Below the pieces are notes generated by a model, which ran no database searches, was not told the origin of the DNA, and was given only the letters and a program-made list of their open reading frames with translations. 55,308 nt of DNA from Streptomyces sporangiiformans (GTDB taxonomy: Bacteria > Actinomycetota > Actinomycetes > Streptomycetales > Streptomycetaceae), in assembly GCF_005768555.2 (NCBI RefSeq), contig NZ_VCHX02000058.1, positions 1-55,308 on the forward strand. Reading direction: 5' to 3'. Within the stretch, counting starts at the first letter, position 1. Each line of letters starts with the position of its first letter. Positions 36,981 to 45,066 of this stretch are shown here, in pieces. A program made the position numbers and the translations under genes.

Positions 36981-38465
36981 TCAGCCCACGCGCTCACGGT
37001 CCAGGAGCGGTGGTTCCGCGAGGGGTGTGCGGCGTGGGCCGCGGAGGACCGCGAGGACGACCTCGGGCTTGAGCAGCGTGTTGAGCGGCTGCGACAGGGT
37101 GAAGACGCCGAGGAACTCCTTGGCGACCAGCGGACGGCCGGTCGAGGTGAGCATGAGACGGTTCACGTAGCGGTTGAGCAACTGCTGTGCGAAACCGGGC
37201 TGTTTGCCGATCGCGCCGGGGTAGCGGATGTCCGTGGCGGTGGCCAGTTCCCAGGCGATCGTCACCGGACGGGCCACGGCGCGCTGCACCCGCCGCGCCA
37301 GCCCCGGCGAAGCCAGGCCGTGCTCGGACACCTGCTCGCGCAGCGCCAGTGCGCTCTGTGCGGCCACGGACATGCCGTGTCCGTAGATCGGGTTGTACGT
37401 GCAGACGGAGTCACCGATCGCGACGAAGCCCTCGGGCCAGGCACCGACTTTCTCGAAGAAGCGCCGCCGGTTGACCGTGCTGCGGGTGACCACGACGTCC
37501 GTCAGCGGCTCCGCGCGGGCGATCAGCTCGCCCACCAAGGGATGCCGGGTCTCGCGTGCGAACGCCTCGAACTCCTTGGCGGAGCCGGTCGGTTGACCGC
37601 CCCGCGTGCCCGCCAGCGTCACCAGCCAGCGCCCGCCCTCGATGGGCACGATGGTCGCGCTCTGCCCCGGCACGGGCCGGCGCGCGTCCGGCTGCACGTT
37701 GATCACGGGATAGTCCTCGGTGCCCGCGGGCGCGCGGAAGATCCGGCTGGCGTAGACGAGCCCGGAGTCGACCTCCTCCATCGGCGCCTGAGGGACACCC
37801 AGCGCGTCGAGCCAGCTGGTGGCCCGCGAACCGCGGCCCGAGGCGTCGACCACGAGATCGGCGTCCAGGACGCGCTCTTCACCCACCGCGTCGCCCTCGG
37901 GTGCGGTGCGGACGCGTACGCCCGTTGTCCGGGAGGCGTCGCCTTCCAGTCCCAGGAGCTCCGTGCGCTCCAGGACCGTGATCCGGGCGCTCTTGGCGAC
38001 CTCTTCACGGATCACCGCGTCGAGCAGATCACGACTGCAGCTGATCATGAACTGCATCTCGGGCCAGCGCCGCAACCAGCCGTGCGGCTGCAGACTGACG
38101 AGACCGGTCGGCAGCGCGATGCGCCGGGCGCCGGCGGCGAGCCAGGAGTCGGTCACCCCGGGCAGCAGATCCTCCATCGCGCGGGCCCCACCGGACCACA
38201 GCAGATGGGCGTGGCGGGCCTGGGGAATGCCCTTGCGCGGCTCGGGGCCGCCGGGCAGGGCGTCGCGCTCGACGACGGTGACGTCCGCGTACGCATCGAG
38301 GGCGGCGGCGGCCAGCATGCCGGCCATGCCTCCGCCGATGACGACGGCACGTCGGGTGGCCGCACCGGACGATGCGGCGGCACTCGGCGATGCGGTCGCA
38401 CGGGAAGATGCGGCCGCGTGGGAAGAAGCACCCGCGCCGGGGGAGGCGCTAGCGGATTCGCTCAT
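36981..38465 (-). CDS. FAD-dependent monooxygenase-like oxidoreductase
   Basis: A 494-aa flavoprotein with an FAD-binding Rossmann motif AVVIGGGMAGMLAAAALDAY after a ~38-residue Ala/Ser-rich, probably disordered N-terminus, and the second FAD motif FVAIGDSVCTYNPIYGHGMS. A DASGRGSRATSWL segment between them is typical of group A monooxygenases and halogenase-like relatives; no halogenase WxWxIP motif was seen. ATG 38465 lies 17 bases inside the preceding membrane-protein gene, so translation is probably coupled. It is the last gene of the XRE-HExxH-membrane-FAD cassette. The substrate is unknown. Confidence 0.85.
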   Translation of the reverse strand: MSESASASPGAGASSHAAASSRATASPSAAASSGAATRRAVVIGGGMAGMLAAAALDAYADVTVVERDALPGGPEPRKGIPQARHAHLLWSGGARAMEDLLPGVTDSWLAAGARRIALPTGLVSLQPHGWLRRWPEMQFMISCSRDLLDAVIREEVAKSARITVLERTELLGLEGDASRTTGVRVRTAPEGDAVGEERVLDADLVVDASGRGSRATSWLDALGVPQAPMEEVDSGLVYASRIFRAPAGTEDYPVINVQPDARRPVPGQSATIVPIEGGRWLVTLAGTRGGQPTGSAKEFEAFARETRHPLVGELIARAEPLTDVVVTRSTVNRRRFFEKVGAWPEGFVAIGDSVCTYNPIYGHGMSVAAQSALALREQVSEHGLASPGLARRVQRAVARPVTIAWELATATDIRYPGAIGKQPGFAQQLLNRYVNRLMLTSTGRPLVAKEFLGVFTLSQPLNTLLKPEVVLAVLRGPRRTPLAEPPLLDRERVG

Positions 38466-39657
38466 GGAAGTCTCTCCCTGACCTGGTCACGGCCTGCCCG
38501 CGGGCGGCCGCGACGACGGGTGACTGACGCAGGGCGAGGGACATCCGCACGAGGTCGCGGCGCCCCTCGGCGGACGCGGGCGGCGCCGCGGGCGTCGCCG
38601 CCGAGCTGATGACCCTGCCCTCCGGGTCGGCGGCCCTGGCCCGCACCGCCGCCGCCACCATGGCCGCGTCGGCCTCGGCCTGCGCCTGGACGGGGGCGGA
38701 GCCGGCGGCCACGGCCGCGTCGTGGGCGCGGGCACGCACCTCGGAGTCGAAGTACGGGCACAGGCTGAGCATGCCGTCGCGGATGTCGGACTCCCGCTGG
38801 GTCACCTGGAGTTCGGCGGGGGACCACCAGGAGATGCGTACGGCCCGGTCCTCGGGCACGGCGACCGGCCGCAACTCGTGCCACAGCGGCCCGAGCCGGC
38901 GATAGGTGGACCAGGTGTGCCAGCTGTCCCCGATGCGCTGGCCGATCAATGGGAGACAGAACCCGACCGCGCTGATCTGTGCTCCGGTGGAGGCCAGCAG
39001 GGGCGCCACGTAGGTGCTCAGGTCGTCCAGGTTCCCGCCGTTCCACCGGGCGACCACGGCGATGAACTTGGCCGCCGAGTAGGGGATGTTGAACAGGAAG
39101 CCGAACGCGATGATCAGGAGTCCGGCCCGCAGCCAGCCGTGCACCCGAAGCGCCCAGCGACAGCACATGACGATCATCGCGAAACCCGCGACCGTGAGCG
39201 CCGCAAGGTAGAGCACGATCATCTCGCGAATGAACGGCGTGTTGGCGTAGTACGTGTCGAGATCCCGCCGCCGTTCGAGCGGTGCGTCCCCGAGCGCGAA
39301 CAGCGTGACCAGCGCGACGATCACCACGCCGTACCCGGCGATCCACCGGCGGGAGGTCCGCCGGGTCACCTCCGGCGGACCGCCGCGCCAGTTGATGATC
39401 AGCACCAGACAGGCGGCGCTGAACGCGCTCAACAGGCCGTAGACCAGCGGCGCCGAGACGTTGGCGATGCCGGTGGTGCGGTTGACCTCGGAGATCGTCG
39501 GCGGGGCCGCGAAGAAGAACACGAGGCCCGCGAGCGCGAGCAGCGCGCACACGGACCGCAGCAGCGGGTCCCGCCAGGACCGCACCAGCGCGGGGGCCTT
39601 GCAGCCGAAGGCGATCGCCATGACGGCGGCCGGGAGGTAGTAGCTGGAATCATCCAT
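38449..39657 (-). CDS. Seven-helix membrane protein of the MAB_1171c-like type
   Basis: A 402-aa integral membrane protein. Seven hydrophobic segments can be read at roughly residues 6-22, 30-50, 66-90, 106-125, 146-166, 176-200 and 215-240. They are followed by a ~160-residue soluble C-terminal tail rich in Ala and Glu (VRARAHDAAVAAGSAPVQAQ). I associate this layout with proteins annotated as MAB_1171c-type putative transporters, which often sit beside XRE and ImmA-like genes; transport itself is unproven. ATG 39657 (MDDSSYYLPAAV) is 13 bases after the ImmA-like stop. The 3' end overlaps the FAD gene. Confidence 0.75.
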   Translation of the reverse strand: MDDSSYYLPAAVMAIAFGCKAPALVRSWRDPLLRSVCALLALAGLVFFFAAPPTISEVNRTTGIANVSAPLVYGLLSAFSAACLVLIINWRGGPPEVTRRTSRRWIAGYGVVIVALVTLFALGDAPLERRRDLDTYYANTPFIREMIVLYLAALTVAGFAMIVMCCRWALRVHGWLRAGLLIIAFGFLFNIPYSAAKFIAVVARWNGGNLDDLSTYVAPLLASTGAQISAVGFCLPLIGQRIGDSWHTWSTYRRLGPLWHELRPVAVPEDRAVRISWWSPAELQVTQRESDIRDGMLSLCPYFDSEVRARAHDAAVAAGSAPVQAQAEADAAMVAAAVRARAADPEGRVISSAATPAAPPASAEGRRDLVRMSLALRQSPVVAAARGQAVTRSGRDFHERIR

Positions 39658-39670
39658 GGCGTCGGCGGCT

Positions 39671-40219
39671 TCAGCCCCGCGGCCCGCGATAACCCAGGGA
39701 CGCCCCGATCCGGCCGGCGACCCCGTCCCGCCGTACCGGGCCGCGCAGCGCCGAACCGGCCAGCCACGCACGGCACTTGCTCGCCAGCAGCAGTCCGAAG
39801 CTCTCGGCGTCCTGCTCGTCCTTGAGGTCGAACCGGGTACGGGCGGCCACCTTCAGGACGGTCGCCTGCAGATCGGCGTCGTCCGACAGTAAGCGGGCGG
39901 CGACGGCCGCGCCCTCGACGTGGTGGCTGCAGTGCCCGGAGTTCATGTGCCACAGCTCATGGCCGAGGATCACCAACTGGTGGTCGGGCGCGGTGCGTTC
40001 CTCGATGACCACGAGGTCCTGCTCGGCCATGTCGAGCCAGAGCCCGCTGGCGGTCCCGGGCGGGAAGGCGGCCGTGCGGAACTGCACCGGGCGGCCACGG
40101 CGTCTGCTCATGGCGTCGCACAGCGATGCGTAGAGGTCGGCGGGATCCGCCGGTGCCGGGAGCGAGAGCTCGCCGACCAACTCGCCGCACAGGCGGCGCA
40201 TTTCCTTTCCGATGCCCAC
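39671..40219 (-). CDS. ImmA/IrrE-like HExxH protein
   Basis: A 182-aa protein with the zinc-peptidase motif LVILGHELWHMNSGHC (H87, E88, H91) in an ImmA/IrrE (M78-like) context. Such proteins typically cleave or sense the XRE repressor encoded beside them. Codon 110 is TTA (plus-strand 39890-39892), a rare leucine codon that in Streptomyces requires the bldA tRNA. The GTG at 40219 is the assumed start; ATG 40201 (MRRLCGELVGEL) is possible. It lies 13 bases after the XRE gene and 13 before the membrane-protein gene, so one operon is likely. Confidence 0.78.
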   Translation of the reverse strand: MGIGKEMRRLCGELVGELSLPAPADPADLYASLCDAMSRRRGRPVQFRTAAFPPGTASGLWLDMAEQDLVVIEERTAPDHQLVILGHELWHMNSGHCSHHVEGAAVAARLLSDDADLQATVLKVAARTRFDLKDEQDAESFGLLLASKCRAWLAGSALRGPVRRDGVAGRIGASLGYRGPRG

Positions 40220-40232
40220 GTTCTCCCCCGGA

Positions 40233-40889
40233 TCAGGACTCGGGCCGCTTGACGCTCTCCAAGAGCATGTCCAGCCATTCCGCGACCTTGTCCCGGTGCT
40301 GGTCCGTCGGTAGCTGTGCGGCGCGCCAGGCGATGCCACGGACCCCGTGGTCCTGGAGCAGCTGCTCGAAGGGGTCGGCCGCGGCTGCGGCCGAGGCTCT
40401 CTCGCGGTCGGCGAGCCGCTGGAGCAGCTCCTGCTCGGAGCGCTGGAGGGCGCCCGCCAACGCCTCGGGGTCCTCGGCCGTGAGGAACCCGGCGTGCACG
40501 CGGAAGAATCGCTGGATGGCGTCGCAGTGCTCCATGGTGGGGCGGCGGTCTCCATTGATGAGGGCACCCGCCTGCTGACGCGACATGCCCGCGCCGTCGG
40601 CGATCTCCTGCTGCGTGTACCGGCGGCCGTTCGGCTTCAGTCGCGTACGGCGCAGCAGGTCGAGGCGTTGCAGGAAGCGGGTCTGCAGATCCGGTTCACC
40701 GGCGGGCCGGCCGCTCAGCAGTGCCTTGACCACGACCTCCGGCACACCGGAAGCCACGGACAGGCGCTGGACGTCGAACACCTCGCTGTGCGGCACACCG
40801 AGCCGGTCCGCGAGCGCGTGGACGCGGGCCACCACGGCCGGCAGCAGACCCGTCGCGGTGGCGCCCGGAACCTCGAAGCCATCCGTCAC
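40233..40889 (-). CDS. XRE-family transcriptional regulator
   Basis: A ~218-aa regulator with a helix-turn-helix at about residues 91-125 (YTQQEIADGAGMSRQQAGAL, INGDRRPTMEHCDAI), preceded by a helical N-terminal domain and followed by a Gln/Ala-rich helix and a short tail. Start GTG 40889 has GGGAG eight bases upstream; GTG 40904 is an in-frame alternative. As first gene of the cassette with an HExxH partner it may act as a repressor inactivated by proteolysis. A 20-bp palindrome (41022-41041) in the divergent gap is its likely binding site. Confidence 0.82.
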   Translation of the reverse strand: MTDGFEVPGATATGLLPAVVARVHALADRLGVPHSEVFDVQRLSVASGVPEVVVKALLSGRPAGEPDLQTRFLQRLDLLRRTRLKPNGRRYTQQEIADGAGMSRQQAGALINGDRRPTMEHCDAIQRFFRVHAGFLTAEDPEALAGALQRSEQELLQRLADRERASAAAAADPFEQLLQDHGVRGIAWRAAQLPTDQHRDKVAEWLDMLLESVKRPES

Positions 40890-41021
40890 CGACAGGTCTC
40901 CCACGTTTCTCTCGACCGCTCTGAGGAAGGTGCGGAACCATGGGGCGCGAAGCCCCCGGAATCCGGGTAGTGCACCGTGAACTTCCGGAGACTAGCCCCT
41001 CGTTCGAACTCACATCCAGGC

Positions 41022-41041
41022 CTCGCCACAACTGTGGCGAG
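41022..41041. promoter_or_regulatory. 20-bp palindrome, probable XRE operator
   Basis: CTCGCCACAACTGTGGCGAG has perfect nine-base arms around AC. It lies in the gap between the XRE gene and the divergent MmyB-like gene, 36 bases before the latter's predicted -35. This is the expected place for autoregulation and joint control of both arms. Confidence 0.65.
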
Positions 41042-41076
41042 ATTCAATCGTCAACAGGCGCCAAATGCCACGATAG

Positions 41077-41106
41077 TTGACACGCCTCCACCGGTGATAG
41101 CAGGAT
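41077..41106 (+). promoter_or_regulatory. Predicted promoter of the MmyB-like gene
   Basis: TTGACA (41077-41082), 18-bp spacer, CAGGAT (41101-41106), predicting a start about 40 bases before the ATG at 41153. Confidence 0.55.
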
Positions 41107-41152
41107 CACGGCGCCGCGTGAAGGCCGCATAGGCAAGAGGGGTGACCTCCCG

Positions 41153-41824
41153 ATGGAGTACCAGGCAGGAGGGCGGCGGCCGCGGCCGCGACCTGTCCCC
41201 GAGAGTCTCCAGGCTCAGGCGTATTTACAGGACTACGCCGCACTCCTGGAGGCCGTCCCCTTTCCGTCCGTCGTCTTCGATCACCGCTGGGATGTCGTCC
41301 TCGCGAACGACGCGTTCGAGACACTTTTTCGCGGCGTCGGACCGCATCCCACGGCCATGCCGGGGGACAACTTCCTCCGGTTCGTCCTGTTCCATCCGGA
41401 TGCGGCCACGGTCCTCGCCGAGCACGAGTCGAGCTGGTGTCTGCCGATGCTGGCCCACTTCTCCGCCGCGATGGAGCGGCACGGTCAGGACCGTGTACTG
41501 CTGTCCATCCTCCGGGACATCGCCCAGGATCCGATCATGGACGCCGCGTACCGGCACGGCCTGCCGCACTGGATCCGCTCCGTCGGCCCGGGTGCCCTGG
41601 AGCACGACGGTGCCGTACGGCCGCTGTGGCACCCGGACCCTCGGTGGGGCCGTACCGACTGCCGGATCGTCGGCGAAACCCCCAAGACCCTCCAGGACAT
41701 GGGCTATTCGCGCATGACACTGGTCCTGCGTGAGGCGGACCGCTCCACGGGCGTGACGCGCCGGGCCGCACGGGCGCGGCGCACGACGAGCCATCTCAGC
41801 GTGGTCCCCACCGCGAAGGCGTAA
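41153..41824 (+). CDS. Free-standing MmyB-type ligand-binding domain protein
   Basis: A 223-aa protein that resembles the C-terminal ligand-binding domain of MmyB-like XRE regulators: YAALLEAVPFPSVVFDHRWD, VVLANDAFETLFRG, PGDNFLRFVLFHPDA, and near the end RLVGETPKTLQDMGYSRMTL-like RIVGETPKTLQDMGYSRMTL. The usual N-terminal XRE helix-turn-helix is absent; only ~25 unstructured residues precede the domain. Codon 25 is TTA (41225-41227), implying bldA-dependent translation. It is divergent from the XRE-ImmA-like operon, and could act as a ligand sensor for that separate XRE protein. This is inference; the domain might instead work alone. Confidence 0.72.
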   Translation: MEYQAGGRRPRPRPVPESLQAQAYLQDYAALLEAVPFPSVVFDHRWDVVLANDAFETLFRGVGPHPTAMPGDNFLRFVLFHPDAATVLAEHESSWCLPMLAHFSAAMERHGQDRVLLSILRDIAQDPIMDAAYRHGLPHWIRSVGPGALEHDGAVRPLWHPDPRWGRTDCRIVGETPKTLQDMGYSRMTLVLREADRSTGVTRRAARARRTTSHLSVVPTAKA

Positions 41825-41864
41825 CTCGTGAAGGCGTGACGGCCTGGCTCAGCCTCTGTCGCGA

Positions 41865-42026
41865 CCCTCGCGAGGGCTGCCGGACCGGGTGCCGGACAGC
41901 CGTGGACGCCCGGGTCCGCGGGCAGCCAAGACACTCCTTCCGTCAGACGGAAGCCGGGTTGCCGAGTCGTGGTGGCCGTCACGACTGTGGTGACACCACC
42001 GGCAGCGCGGGGCGACGGCGCCCCGC
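41865..42026. promoter_or_regulatory. Inverted-repeat-rich leader upstream of vanA
   Basis: Serial inverted repeats fill this gap: CCCTCGCGAGGG (41865-41876), CTTCCGTCAGACGGAAG (41937-41953), AGTCGTG/CACGACT with an eight-base loop (41965-41986), GTGGT-GAC-ACCAC (41987-41999) and GCGGGGC/GCCCCGC with a six-base loop (42007-42026), ending 20 bases before the vanA ATG. The first may terminate the upstream gene. The later ones look like operator plus a structured mRNA leader. Confidence 0.5.
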
Positions 42027-42046
42027 TTCAAGGGACGGGACCGCCC

Positions 42047-43117
42047 ATGCCTCATATGACCGCTTTCGCCAGGAATCAGTGGTACGTCGCCGCCTACGCC
42101 CACGAGGTCGGGCGCGAGCTGCTCGGCCGTACGATCCTCGGCGAGCCGCTCGTCTTCTATCGCACGGAGGAGGACGGGACACCCGTCGTCCTGCACGACC
42201 GGTGCGTGCACCGCCGCTACCCGCTGTCGGAGGCCCCCACCCGCCTCGACGGCGACCGGATCGTGTGCGGTTACCACGGCTTCACCTACGACACGACGGG
42301 CACCTGTGTGTACGTGCCTGGGCAGAAGCGTGTCCCGCGCACGGCCCGCGTCGCCTCGTACCCGGTGGTGGAGCAGGACTCCCTGATCTGGGTGTGGATC
42401 GGCGACCCGGCCCTCGCCGACCCGCAGACCATCCCGCGGGCCAAGCACCTCGACTCCCCGGGCTGGGTCACCGTCCGCGGCATGGAGCCCATCGACTGCG
42501 ACTATGGTCTCCTCGTCGACAACCTCCTCGACCTCTCCCACGAGACGTATCTGCACGGCGGTTACATCGGCACCCCCGAGGTCGCCGAGACGCCGATCAC
42601 CACCGAGGTCGACGAGGGCGCGGGCATCGTGCGCGTGAGCCGGCACATGGACGACGCCGAGTGCCCGCCGTTCTACGCCAGCTCCACCGGCATAGAGGGC
42701 CGCATCACCCGCTGGCAGGACATCGAGTACCACGCGCCCTGCCTCTACCTGCTGCACAGCCGTATCGCCCCGGTCGGCGTGGTGCCCGAGGAGGACGGCA
42801 GCGACCCGAACGGCTTCCACACCGAGATCACGTACGCGATCACGCCGTCCGCCGACGGCAAGGTGTACGACTTCTGGATGGTCTCGCGCGACTGGGCGAC
42901 GGACGACGACGAGGTCACCGAGTTCCTGCGGGGCAACAACCGCACGGTCGTCATGCAGGACGTCACCGCGCTCAACCTGCTGCAGAAGACGCTCGGCACC
43001 GAGCGCCACGGTTACCAGGAGCTGAGCATCAACATCGACACCGGCGGTCTCGCCGCCCGCCGCATCCTCGCCCGGCTGGTCGAGGAGGGCGAGAAGCCCA
43101 TGGAGAAGGTCCAGTGA
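42047..43117 (+). CDS. vanA: Rieske non-heme iron oxygenase, VanA-like
   Basis: Terminal oxygenase of a two-component aromatic O-demethylase or hydroxylase. The 356-aa product has the Rieske motif with C53 and H55 (DRCVHRRYPL) and C74 and H77 (VCGYHGFTYD), and mononuclear-iron histidines H165 and H170 in DLSHETYLHGG. The C-terminal part follows the vanillate O-demethylase pattern. It is coupled by GTGA to a small Cys/His protein and then to the reductase, so the electron-transfer partner is in the same operon. Vanillate is the likely substrate, given the hydroxycinnamate genes elsewhere in the window. ATG 42047 was chosen over upstream frames that lie in the hairpin-rich leader. Confidence 0.85.
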   Translation: MPHMTAFARNQWYVAAYAHEVGRELLGRTILGEPLVFYRTEEDGTPVVLHDRCVHRRYPLSEAPTRLDGDRIVCGYHGFTYDTTGTCVYVPGQKRVPRTARVASYPVVEQDSLIWVWIGDPALADPQTIPRAKHLDSPGWVTVRGMEPIDCDYGLLVDNLLDLSHETYLHGGYIGTPEVAETPITTEVDEGAGIVRVSRHMDDAECPPFYASSTGIEGRITRWQDIEYHAPCLYLLHSRIAPVGVVPEEDGSDPNGFHTEITYAITPSADGKVYDFWMVSRDWATDDDEVTEFLRGNNRTVVMQDVTALNLLQKTLGTERHGYQELSINIDTGGLAARRILARLVEEGEKPMEKVQ

Positions 43118-43329
43118 CAAGTCCCACCGGCGAGATCTACCGCATCGACTGGCTGCCGGGCACGGACATCCTGCACGGCACCTGTCACTGCGGCCGCGAG
43201 CACACCGCACAGGACCCCATCGAGATGTGGGAGTGGATGCTCGCCCACCCGCAAGGACACGAGCCGCAAGGACACGAGCCGCAAGGACACGAGCCACCAG
43301 GACACGAGCCGCAAGGAAACAGCTCATGA
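43114..43329 (+). CDS. Small Cys/His protein between vanA and vanB
   Basis: A 71-aa protein starting at GTG 43114, overlapping vanA by four bases (GTGA) and vanB by four (ATGA). It contains a compact DILHGTCHCGREHTAQDPIE motif with Cys-His-Cys and a further His, then EMWEWMLAHP, and ends in a His-rich repeat tail of GHEPQ units. I recall similar GTCHCGxEH/MWEWLLAHPxGH proteins as unnamed actinobacterial ORFs. The Cys/His cluster suggests metal binding, perhaps iron insertion or complex stability for the Rieske system. This is inference; no named family applies. Confidence 0.75.
   Translation: MTSPTGEIYRIDWLPGTDILHGTCHCGREHTAQDPIEMWEWMLAHPQGHEPQGHEPQGHEPPGHEPQGNSS
43249..43323 (+). repeat. 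Five tandem 15-bp units in the small-protein gene
   Basis: CCGCAAGGACACGAG at 43249, 43264 and 43279, a variant CCACCAGGACACGAG at 43294 and a degenerate fifth copy to 43323. They encode PQGHE-type units, keep frame (15 = 5 codons) and can expand or contract without frameshift. Confidence 0.9.
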
Positions 43330-44261
43330 CCTCGTACGAAGCCGAACTCGTCGTCAGCCGCCGGGAGCCCGCGGCCGACGGCGTGCTCACCCTCACCCTC
43401 CGCCACCCGCTGGGCGAGGAACTCCCCGCGTGGGAGCCGGGCGCGCACATCGACGTCCTCCTCGGCCCGGACCTGGAGCGGCAGTACTCGCTGTGCGGGG
43501 ACCCGGCGGACCGGAGCGCCTGGCGGATCGGTGTCCTGCGCGAACCCGACGGGCGCGGTGGATCCGCGTACGTCCACGGGGAGTTGAGGGAAGGTGACAA
43601 GGTCCGTGTGCGCGGGCCGCGCAACAACTTCGCGCTCGAACCCGCCCCGCGCTACCGCTTCGTCGCGGGCGGCATCGGCATCACCCCGATCCTGCCGATG
43701 CTGGCTGCGGCCGACGCGGCGGGCGCTCAGTGGACGCTGCTCTACGGGGGCCGCACGCGCAACTCCATGGCCTTTACTGAGGAGTTGGCCGCGTACGGGG
43801 ACCGGGTGACGATCGCCCCGCAGGACGAGTCCGGGCTGCTCGATCTCGGCTCCGTGCTCGACGACGTGCCCGAGGGCACCCTCGTCTACTGCTGCGGTCC
43901 GGGGCCGCTGCTGGACGCCGTCGAAGAGCGGTGCCCGGGCGGGGTGCTGCACGTCGAGCGGTTCCAGCCCAAGGAGCAGGAGACCGGTCCGGACAGCGAG
44001 TTCGAGGTCGTGCTGGAGCGCACGGGGAAGACGCTGACCGTGCCCGTGGGTGTGTCCGTCCTGGACACCGTGCGGGACGCGGGCGTCGAGGTGCTCTACT
44101 CCTGTACCGAGGGCACGTGCGGGACCTGCGAGACGGATGTCCTGGAGGGCACCCCGGACCACCGGGACTCGGTGCTCACCGACGAGGAGCGCGAGGCCGG
44201 AGAGACCATGCTCATCTGTGTGTCCCGGTGCCGGGGGCAGCGGCTGGTACTCGACCTGTAG
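43326..44261 (+). CDS. vanB: Oxidoreductase FMN/NAD/2Fe-2S component, VanB-like
   Basis: A 311-aa phthalate-dioxygenase-reductase-type protein. An FMN domain (PGAHIDVLLGPDLERQYSLC) is followed by an NAD domain (FVAGGIGITPILPML, YCCGPGPLLDAV) and a C-terminal plant-type 2Fe-2S ferredoxin with the cluster cysteines in SCTEGTCGTCETDVLEG and LICVSRC. It passes electrons from NADH to the VanA-like oxygenase. The ATG at 43326 overlaps the stop of the small protein. The 3' end overlaps the convergent IclR gene by 50 bases. Confidence 0.88.
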   Translation: MTSYEAELVVSRREPAADGVLTLTLRHPLGEELPAWEPGAHIDVLLGPDLERQYSLCGDPADRSAWRIGVLREPDGRGGSAYVHGELREGDKVRVRGPRNNFALEPAPRYRFVAGGIGITPILPMLAAADAAGAQWTLLYGGRTRNSMAFTEELAAYGDRVTIAPQDESGLLDLGSVLDDVPEGTLVYCCGPGPLLDAVEERCPGGVLHVERFQPKEQETGPDSEFEVVLERTGKTLTVPVGVSVLDTVRDAGVEVLYSCTEGTCGTCETDVLEGTPDHRDSVLTDEEREAGETMLICVSRCRGQRLVLDL

Positions 44262-45039
44262 CCGTGGTCGCCACCCCGAGGTCGGCCTCGATCCGGGCGA
44301 CCGTGGCCAGCAGGTGCGGCAGCAGGTCACGGCGTACGGACTCCACCGAGTTACGGCTGGCGTGCACGGGGATGTTCACCGCAGCCACCACCTCGCCGTC
44401 CCGGTCGCGCACCGGGACGGCGACCGACCGCAGCCCCTCCTCCAGCTCCTGGTCGACGATCGCGTACCCCTGACGGCGCACGCGGCGCAGTTCGGCGCGC
44501 AGCGTCCCGGCCGAGACGATGGTGCGGGCCGTGAGGGGCGGTAGCTCGGCGCGGGCCAGCCGGGAGTCGATCTCCTCGTCCGGCAGGTGCGCGAGGATCA
44601 CCCGGCCCACGGATGTCACATACGCCGGGAAACGGGTGCCGACGGTGATCGTCGCCATCATGATGCGACGCGTGGGCACGCGTGCCACGTACACGATGTC
44701 GTCCCCGTCGAGAACGCACAGCGACGACGACTCCCGTACCTGCGCGACGAGTTGCTCCAGATGCGGCTGGGCGAGGTCGGACAGTGTGAAGCCGGCCAGG
44801 AACGCGTAGCCGAGTTCGAGCACGCGCGGGGTGAGCCGGAACAGCCGGCCGTCGGTGTGGACGTACCCGAGGTCGACGAGCGTGAGCAGGAAGCGGCGGG
44901 CCGCCGCCCGGGTCAGTTCGCAGGAGCGGGCGACCTCGCTGAGCGTCAGCGAGGGATGCTCGGCGTCGAAGGCGCGGATCACCGCGAGACCGCGTTCGAA
45001 GGACCGGACGAAGTGCGGTTCGCGGGCTCCATCGGCCAT
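44212..45039 (-). CDS. IclR-family regulator, PcaR/PobR subgroup
   Basis: A 275-aa IclR protein with the helix-turn-helix LTLSEVARSCELTRAAARRFLLTL and an effector domain containing SLCVLDGDDIVYVARVPTRR, YVTSVGRVILAHL and RSVAVPVRDRDGEVVAAVNI. The spacing and the ARVPTRRIM segment fit the subgroup controlling beta-ketoadipate-pathway and related aromatic genes. ATG 45039 has GGAGG at five bases. It is divergent from the ABC transporter operon and convergent with vanAB. Three palindromic sites (45067-45222) in its upstream region suggest control of itself and the transporter. Confidence 0.9.
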   Translation of the reverse strand: MADGAREPHFVRSFERGLAVIRAFDAEHPSLTLSEVARSCELTRAAARRFLLTLVDLGYVHTDGRLFRLTPRVLELGYAFLAGFTLSDLAQPHLEQLVAQVRESSSLCVLDGDDIVYVARVPTRRIMMATITVGTRFPAYVTSVGRVILAHLPDEEIDSRLARAELPPLTARTIVSAGTLRAELRRVRRQGYAIVDQELEEGLRSVAVPVRDRDGEVVAAVNIPVHASRNSVESVRRDLLPHLLATVARIEADLGVATTATGRVPAAAPGTGTHR

Positions 45040-45066
45040 CGTCGCCTCCACGAGGACGCACGGGAA

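Noticed and set aside
43249..43323. CRISPR-like repeat array
   Set aside because: Units are 15 bp, directly adjacent without spacers, and encode in-frame peptide repeats.
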